DNA of 5,215 nt from Bacteroidales bacterium UBA6346. GTDB taxonomy: Bacteria; Bacteroidota; Bacteroidia; Bacteroidales; UBA932. Shown in pieces: positions 1-3,868 of the stretch (position 1 is its first letter; each line of letters starts with the position of its first letter). Where the stretch lies: positions 1-5,215 of the forward strand of contig DJSA01000145.1 of NCBI GenBank assembly GCA_002438905.1, given 5' to 3'. The translations under genes were made by a program, and so were the position numbers. A model generated the notes under the pieces. It did no database searches. It was not told where the DNA came from and saw only the letters and a list, made by a program, of their open reading frames with translations.

Positions 1-25
1 TCTGTATTCCAATCGGGTACAACAT
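1..25 (-). CDS. 5' end of a second AAA-ATPase-like/PD-(D/E)XK family gene (partial)
   Basis: Reading leftwards from an ATG at 25-23 gives MLYPIGIQ before the window ends. Seen: an ATG about 25 bases downstream of a -7 promoter element (51-58), in the usual Bacteroidota layout of a short leader without Shine-Dalgarno. Known: proteins of the AAA-ATPase-like family (PF09820 type, usually with a C-terminal DUF1703/PF08011 nuclease-like domain) typically begin with a short stretch such as (M)-x-Y/L-P-I-G-I-x-x-F, followed by a VDKT motif and then Walker A. Inferred: this is a paralogue of the gene at the right edge, on the same strand. Only eight residues are visible, so the call rests on a short but characteristic N-terminal match plus promoter position. 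It could be an unrelated gene. Confidence 0.5.
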
Positions 26-50
26 AATCGTCAATGCTTTATCCAACCCG

Positions 51-58
51 CAAAGTTA
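51..58 (-). promoter_or_regulatory. Bacteroides-type -7 promoter element for the left-edge gene
   Basis: On the minus strand this reads TAACTTTG, a full match to TAnnTTTG, followed by C. The ATG at 25 lies about 25 bases further on, leaving a short leader of roughly 15-20 bases. No TTTG is found at the expected -33 position (around 78-81), so only the -7 half is supported by sequence. Confidence 0.5.
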
Positions 59-213
59 GCAAAGATTTTTTAGTTCCCGTGAATTTATTTTCGGGTGAAT
101 CCTAATGCGCCTCTGAGCACCCGCAATCCAGATCGCTTGAGACCGCTGGACGCAGAAAATTGGCGTATGAATTATAAAGATCTTCTAAGATGAAACATTC
201 GTGGGAAATGGCT

Positions 214-245
214 ATTGCAGATTTCTATGAAAAGATGTAGTTTTG
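214..245 (+). promoter_or_regulatory. Bacteroides-type promoter for the beta-barrel gene
   Basis: TAGTTTTG at 238-245 fits the -7 consensus TAnnTTTG exactly. ATTG at 214-217 is a 3-of-4 match to the -33 TTTG, with 20 bases between the elements. Transcription would begin near 249-253. That falls on or beside the GTG at 250 and argues that the true start codon is the ATG at 289, giving a leader of about 37-40 bases. Confidence 0.6.
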
Positions 246-288
246 CGGCGTGAGAACATACAGAAAAAAAACAGTGCCATATCGGACT

Positions 289-957
289 ATGGCAAAATTG
301 CGACATACGGCGATGCTGTCCGCCCTGCTTCTGCTCCTTGGAGCGATGACAGCTGAGGCAAAAGAACATTCTGACAGCAAAGACTCTCCACGGAAATCAC
401 CGTTGGCATTTTCCGGCTACTCGGGAGGAATGATGGTTCACAGCGGTTATGTCTCCGCTGGGAACGTGACTTTTACACCGCCAAACGGCGGTGTTCCCAC
501 AACAACGCGAATAAACGGAATGCCCCTCGGAATCGGTGGCGCACTCAAGATTCATTTCGGCAAGCACCTCCGCATAGGAACGGAAGGCTATTCATCTAAT
601 TTAAAATACGGGAAACATGGGAGTTACGAGCATGTGGGCTGGGGCGGACTGCTCGTCGACGGAATATTTCCTCTCGGAAGGTGGTTTCCTTTCGCAGGCC
701 TTACCATCGGAGGCGGAGGGGTGAAAAATGTGACTGCATTTCAGGACACCACCGGCGACTTCACACTCGACGACGGCACAACCTCATACAGAAAATACGC
801 CTTCATGGCAATCGCCCCCTTTGTCGGCATCGAGTATGCCCTGACAAGCAGGATTCATCTTGTGTTGAAGGCCGACTGGCTGCTTGACGCAACCTCCCGC
901 CAGAGCGACTTCGTGAGCGGCCCGCGGCTCTATGTCGGGTTCATGTTCTGCCACTGA
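289..957 (+). CDS. secreted, probable outer-membrane beta-barrel protein of unknown function
   Basis: 222 residues from the ATG at 289. The frame stays open upstream to a GTG at 250, but the ATG is preferred for two reasons: the promoter at 214-245 would start transcription at about 250, and this ATG gives a clean signal peptide. That peptide has K3 and R5, a leucine-rich core at about residues 8-19, and an AEA cleavage site at 22-24. The mature part begins charged (KEHSDSKDSPRKSP) and is then rich in glycine and aromatics, with alternating hydrophobic strands: FSGYSGGMMVHSGYV, a run ending HLRIGTEGY, a GWGGLLVDG strand, a glycine cluster TIGGGG, and a final strand GPRLYVGFMFCH. This is typical of a small beta-barrel of about eight strands. 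I recall conserved hypothetical proteins with the same FSGYSGGMM start and GPRLY-GFMF end in gut Bacteroidales, but I know of no assigned function. It is monocistronic and convergent with the aminotransferase gene. A surface-exposed non-barrel beta protein is an alternative. Confidence 0.75.
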   Translation: MAKLRHTAMLSALLLLLGAMTAEAKEHSDSKDSPRKSPLAFSGYSGGMMVHSGYVSAGNVTFTPPNGGVPTTTRINGMPLGIGGALKIHFGKHLRIGTEGYSSNLKYGKHGSYEHVGWGGLLVDGIFPLGRWFPFAGLTIGGGGVKNVTAFQDTTGDFTLDDGTTSYRKYAFMAIAPFVGIEYALTSRIHLVLKADWLLDATSRQSDFVSGPRLYVGFMFCH

Positions 958-1031
958 ACACTCAGTCGCAAATCAGCCAAGGGCCACCACGCATTTTGGG
1001 GAAATCCTTCAAAAAACTTGAGAATAGGAGA

Positions 1032-2318
1032 TTACTTCACAATCGCGTCCCTGATGCAGTCAACGATGTAGCGGACATCATCATCGGTGACATACGGACC
1101 GGCGGGAAGGCAGAATCCAACTCTGAAAAGATCCTCCTCAACACCATTGGTATAGACCGGAGCACCGGCATAGACAGGCTGTTTGTGCATCGGTTTCCAT
1201 GTCGGACGCGCCTCTATCTTTTTGCTGAGCATGAATACACGCAGCGCTTCAACGTTTTCGTTCGGCTGGCAGTCAGTCGTTGCTGAATCCACCTGATGAA
1301 TCACACCGGCAGCACCGCCGACAGCCGTCTTGATCACCTCCTTATAGGCATTCTCCTGACCGACAATGCGAACTGATGGGTCAAGCGTAGCCGCACAGAG
1401 CCAGAAATTCGCATCAAAGCGCGGGTCAGCCGGCTGCCTGTGGATATGCACGCCCGGCACATCGGCCAGCAGTTCCTCGTAAAGTTTCTGCACGTGTTTG
1501 TGATGTGCGATGTGGGCATCAAGGACGGTCATCTGACCACGACCGATGCCGGCACAGACATTGGACATGCGGTAGTTGTAACCGATGGCCGTGTGTTGGT
1601 AGTATGGATAGGCATCGCGTGCCTGAGTCGCATACCACATGATCTCATTGGCATCCTCGGCATTACGGCAGATGAGAGCTCCGCCTCCGGAAGTAGTGAT
1701 CATCTTGTTTCCGTTAAAGGACAGCACGCCATACTTTCCGAACGTCCCGAGGACCTGGCCATCGAAGCGCGAGCCCATTCCCTCGGCAGCGTCCTCAACC
1801 ACCGGAATTCCGTATTTCCCAGCTATCGCCAATATCTTGTCAATGTGATAAGGCATTCCGTACAGAGCCACAGGCACAATCGCCTTCGGATACTTGCCAG
1901 TCTTCGCTTTTCGGTCAATGATGGCCCTCTCCAGCAGTTCCGGATCCATGTTCCAAGTCTCTGACTCTGAGCCGACAAACACCGGATGAGCCCCGAGATA
2001 GGTGATCGGATGCGAGGACGCGCAGAAAGTGTAGCTCTGAACAAGCACCTCATCACCGGCTTTCACTCCGGCTCCGATAAGCGCCAGATGCACTGCTGCC
2101 GTTCCGGCAGACAGACAGACCACCTGGCGATCCAGAGGCGTACTGCCATCGCTCTTGCTGTTAACGAACGCCTCAAGATCCTTTTCGAAAGCATTGACAT
2201 TCGGTCCCATAGGAACAACCCAATTCGTGTCGAACGCTTCCTTCACATACTTCTGCTCCCATCCCGCTTCGCTCATGTGAGCCAGGCAGAGATAAATTGT
2301 TTTTCTTTCTTCTGACAT
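1032..2318 (-). CDS. DegT/DnrJ/EryC1/StrS-family PLP-dependent sugar aminotransferase
   Basis: 428 residues, complete. Family members transfer an amino group, usually from glutamate, to a nucleotide-linked keto-sugar in the cytoplasm; the likely substrate is a UDP-4-keto-6-deoxy-HexNAc. Visible motifs: GTAAVHLAL at 72-80 (phosphate binding), VEDAAEGMGS at 174-183 with D176 placed to contact the PLP pyridine nitrogen, LSFNGNKMITTSGGGAL at 199-215 with K205 as the Schiff-base lysine, and NYRMSN at 248-253. All key residues are present. The ATG at 2318 places the conserved IYLCLAHMSE stretch at residue 8, as in related proteins; no Shine-Dalgarno is seen. The length is slightly above the usual 360-410. 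The nearest described counterparts are Bacteroides fragilis WcfR and Campylobacter PglE, each working with a phosphoglycosyl transferase (WcfS or PglC), and such a gene lies nearby at 3161-3868 on the same strand. The exact sugar product cannot be read from the sequence. No clear minus-strand promoter is seen upstream. Confidence 0.92.
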   Translation of the reverse strand: MSEERKTIYLCLAHMSEAGWEQKYVKEAFDTNWVVPMGPNVNAFEKDLEAFVNSKSDGSTPLDRQVVCLSAGTAAVHLALIGAGVKAGDEVLVQSYTFCASSHPITYLGAHPVFVGSESETWNMDPELLERAIIDRKAKTGKYPKAIVPVALYGMPYHIDKILAIAGKYGIPVVEDAAEGMGSRFDGQVLGTFGKYGVLSFNGNKMITTSGGGALICRNAEDANEIMWYATQARDAYPYYQHTAIGYNYRMSNVCAGIGRGQMTVLDAHIAHHKHVQKLYEELLADVPGVHIHRQPADPRFDANFWLCAATLDPSVRIVGQENAYKEVIKTAVGGAAGVIHQVDSATTDCQPNENVEALRVFMLSKKIEARPTWKPMHKQPVYAGAPVYTNGVEEDLFRVGFCLPAGPYVTDDDVRYIVDCIRDAIVK

Positions 2319-2349
2319 GATATTAGAATTGATGAATTTCCCTTAGATA

Positions 2350-2379
2350 TGTTATAATAAATTTGATTTCATTATAACA
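2350..2379. promoter_or_regulatory. probable autoregulatory operator of the toxin-antitoxin operon (9-bp inverted repeat)
   Basis: Arms TGTTATAAT (2350-2358) and ATTATAACA (2371-2379) are perfect reverse complements separated by 12 bases. Each arm contains the self-complementary core TTATAA (2352-2357 and 2372-2377), so the two cores sit 20 bases apart, about two helical turns. The -33 TTTG lies in the spacer, and the right arm lies between -33 and -7. Known: type II antitoxins with AbrB/MazE folds bind palindromes over their own promoter and repress with the toxin as co-repressor. Inferred: this is the site bound by the antitoxin encoded at 2416. Confidence 0.7.
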
Positions 2380-2392
2380 ATATGTATATTTG
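2362..2392 (+). promoter_or_regulatory. Bacteroides-type promoter of the vapBC-like operon
   Basis: TTTG at 2362-2365 (-33), 19 bases of spacing, then TATATTTG at 2385-2392, an exact TAnnTTTG -7 element followed by C. Start of transcription is expected near 2396-2400, leaving a leader of roughly 16-20 bases before the ATG at 2416 and no Shine-Dalgarno. This is the best promoter match in the window. Confidence 0.8.
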
Positions 2393-2415
2393 CATAAATT
2401 ATTAACAGCCATACT

Positions 2416-2697
2416 ATGTCACACACTCTCGTTCAAATAGGCAACAGCAAGGCGCTGATTATCCCGGCAAAGATTATCAAGCGAAGGAACTATGACAGCA
2501 AAACGGAATTCGATATAATCGAAACAAATGACGGCTTCCGCATTATACAAAAGGAATCAGGAATCGAGTCTCTGGAGTTTCCTCATGTGGCGAAACCTGC
2601 CATACCTGAAAAAATCAGAAATCTGAGAAATTCGGCGAACCTCACCGATGACGAGATTGAGCAGGACGAACGTCTTAAATATATTCTTTCAAGATGA
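2416..2697 (+). CDS. vapB: type II antitoxin, AbrB/MazE (SpoVT-AbrB) fold
   Basis: 93 residues. The N-terminal half (about 3-47) is a swapped-hairpin AbrB/MazE DNA-binding domain. It shows VQIGNSKALIIPAKII at 6-21, matching the family pattern of IGNS followed by a hydrophobic strand and IP, then FDIIETNDGFRII at 32-44 as the last strands. The C-terminal part (about 64-93) is charged and probably helical (IPEKIRNL, then TDDEIEQDERLKYIL). This is the kind of tail that is disordered alone and folds over the toxin active site. The protein should neutralise the PIN toxin encoded immediately downstream and, as a dimer, bind the inverted repeat at 2350-2379 to repress the operon. The stop codon overlaps the toxin start in ATGA (2694-2697), which suggests translational coupling. 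Base composition is AT-rich (24 of 60 G+C at 2461-2520) compared with the flanking sugar genes. The fold is clear. The symbol follows from pairing with a PIN toxin; the domain alone would equally fit a mazE label. Confidence 0.85.
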   Translation: MSHTLVQIGNSKALIIPAKIIKRRNYDSKTEFDIIETNDGFRIIQKESGIESLEFPHVAKPAIPEKIRNLRNSANLTDDEIEQDERLKYILSR

Positions 2698-3110
2698 AAG
2701 TATTTCTCGATACTAACATCCTTTTGGATGTGCTGGTTGAGCGCGACAATAAAGAATTCACGGAAAATGCCACAATGATTCTGGGACTTGGCTCAAACCG
2801 CGTCTTGGATTTATATATGTCAGTACTGTCAGTCACGATAATAGCATATGTATTGCGTAATATGACGGCCGTCAAAAAGAAAGGTATCATAAAGGACTTG
2901 GTATCCATTGTGAAAGTCCTTCCTTTCCTTCCCGAACATGTCGAGAATATGCTTGAATGCCAGATGAATGACATCGAGGATGCCATGCAGGTCCAATCGG
3001 CAAAGGAAGGTCAATGCGATGTCATCGTGACAAGGAACACCACGGATTTCAGGGATGCCGGCCTACTAGTCATCTCGCCGGAGGAGTTTCTGAAGAAGAT
3101 TATAAGGTGA
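2694..3110 (+). CDS. vapC: PIN-domain ribonuclease toxin (VapC-like, PIN_3 type)
   Basis: 138 residues, a single PIN domain that should act as a Mg2+-dependent RNA endonuclease. Substrates of known VapC toxins are tRNAs or rRNA; the target here is unknown. Motifs: FLDTNILLDVL at 4-14 with D6 as the first metal ligand; NDIEDAMQVQSA at 92-103 with D93, E95 and D96, where D96 is the probable conserved acid; and DVIVTRNTTDF at 109-119 with the TRN turn and D118. The central segment SVLSVTIIAYVLRN (43-56) aligns with the position where many PIN toxins carry a glutamate, but here it is Ile-Ile-Ala. This is common in the PIN_3 group, so it is not by itself evidence of inactivation. Length is normal and the frame is intact. 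It is translationally coupled to the antitoxin by the ATGA overlap. It ends 50 bases before the convergent phosphoglycosyl transferase stop. AT-rich like the antitoxin gene (24 of 60 G+C at 2821-2880). Confidence 0.87.
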   Translation: MKVFLDTNILLDVLVERDNKEFTENATMILGLGSNRVLDLYMSVLSVTIIAYVLRNMTAVKKKGIIKDLVSIVKVLPFLPEHVENMLECQMNDIEDAMQVQSAKEGQCDVIVTRNTTDFRDAGLLVISPEEFLKKIIR

Positions 3111-3160
3111 GATGGCACTAGTGCAGCGGCATCCGGAAGAACAATCCCATTCTAGCACAT
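3111..3160. other. short convergent intergenic gap with a 10-bp palindrome
   Basis: Between the toxin stop and the convergent transferase stop. It contains GCACTAGTGC (3115-3124), a perfect palindrome, but with only a 3-4 bp stem possible as RNA and no T-run on either strand. It is therefore not supported as a terminator; its role is unknown. Confidence 0.3.
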
Positions 3161-3868
3161 TTACACATCCTCACCGGCGAACTTCACCTGAAATCCAAAG
3201 ACCGTGGCAAAAATCATCTCGATGTCTTTCCAGAATGAATAATGGCGGTAATAGTAGCAGTTCAGGCGCACCTTGTCCGGATAAATCACGGTGTCATTGT
3301 ATTCCGTCGCGATCACCTGCATCGGCCGCGCATCCCCCGCTGCCTGTCGCTGGGCGACATATTCAGAAATCATCTCGTCCTCAAGACGATACTTCAGCGT
3401 CGCGGGCCCAGTGATTCCAGGGCGCAACTTCAGCACATCGCGGTCATCCCCCCGCAATTTATCCGCATATCCGGGAACATCCGGACGAGGCCCGACAAAT
3501 GACATGTTCCCGATCAACACATCCCAAAGCTCAGGAAGTTCATCAATCTTGTAGTGACGAAGTTTGGCTCCGAACGGAGTGATGCGGGAATCCCCAGCCA
3601 CAGAAACTGAAGACCAGCCTCCTCCGTTTGCCGCCTCCGAACTTGTAGCAGTGCCCTTTGCCTCTTCGGTAGCCGGCCTGACCATCATCGTCCGGAACTT
3701 ATGGCAAGTAAACAATTTTCCATCCTCTCCGACACGCTTCTGGCAGAAGAACACCGGACCGCCCGGCATCTTTCTGTGAATCAGAAATGCTACGATGGGG
3801 AACACCCACCAGATCAAGAGCAGCCCCAAGAAGGATGCCGCAATGTCAAAGAGTCTTTTGAATGTCAT
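3161..3868 (-). CDS. monotopic phosphoglycosyl transferase (bacterial sugar transferase, PglC/WcfS-like)
   Basis: 235 residues, intact. It transfers a sugar-1-phosphate from a UDP-sugar to undecaprenyl phosphate at the cytoplasmic face of the inner membrane, the priming step of polysaccharide or glycan assembly. Seen: KRLFDIAAS at 4-12, then a hydrophobic segment at about 9-31 broken by P24, as in the re-entrant membrane helix of PglC; GPVFFCQKRVG at 37-47; CHKFRTM at 55-61; KIDELPELWDVLIGNMSFVG at 107-126 with the catalytic Asp-Glu pair D109-E110; GPRPDVPGY at 126-134; and LRPGITGPATLKYR at 148-161. This is the small, catalytic-domain-only form, without the extra N-terminal membrane helices of WcaJ-type enzymes. 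Oddity: a low-complexity Ala/Ser/Gly/Glu stretch at about 64-90, between KFRTM and SRITPFG, makes this linker perhaps 20 residues longer than usual. The start overlaps the upstream ATPase gene by 23 bp, and the next in-frame Met is residue 34, so the overlap is real. The aminotransferase at 1032-2318 is its likely partner. Confidence 0.93.
   Translation of the reverse strand: MTFKRLFDIAASFLGLLLIWWVFPIVAFLIHRKMPGGPVFFCQKRVGEDGKLFTCHKFRTMMVRPATEEAKGTATSSEAANGGGWSSVSVAGDSRITPFGAKLRHYKIDELPELWDVLIGNMSFVGPRPDVPGYADKLRGDDRDVLKLRPGITGPATLKYRLEDEMISEYVAQRQAAGDARPMQVIATEYNDTVIYPDKVRLNCYYYRHYSFWKDIEMIFATVFGFQVKFAGEDV

Noticed and set aside
127..150. Inverted repeat TCCAG/CTGGA in the left intergenic region
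   Set aside because: 5-bp arms with a 14-base loop are expected by chance; nothing else suggests an RNA gene or operator.
250..288. N-terminal extension of the beta-barrel gene to the GTG at 250
   Set aside because: The promoter at 214-245 would start transcription at about 250, leaving no leader, and the ATG at 289 gives a standard signal peptide without a 13-residue basic extension.
172..369. Minus-strand open frame of 65 codons
   Set aside because: It runs antisense over the promoter and signal-peptide region of the beta-barrel gene and has no recognisable domain.
1009..1021. Possible terminator hairpin between the convergent barrel and aminotransferase genes
   Set aside because: Only a 4-bp stem (TCAA/TTGA) with a 5-base loop, and no proper T-run after the stem on either strand.
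1440..1964. Plus-strand open frame of 174 codons inside the aminotransferase gene
   Set aside because: It is antisense to a strongly conserved gene with all catalytic motifs. The translated product resembles no family and has no promoter.
3115..3124. Palindrome GCACTAGTGC as a terminator or integration site
   Set aside because: The stem is too short for a terminator, there is no T-run, and no second copy was found at the other side of the toxin-antitoxin cassette.
3112..3414. Plus-strand open frame of 100 codons just after the toxin gene
   Set aside because: Most of it is antisense to the phosphoglycosyl transferase. The composition (Ser/Pro/His/Arg-rich) is typical of an antisense shadow of GC-rich coding DNA.
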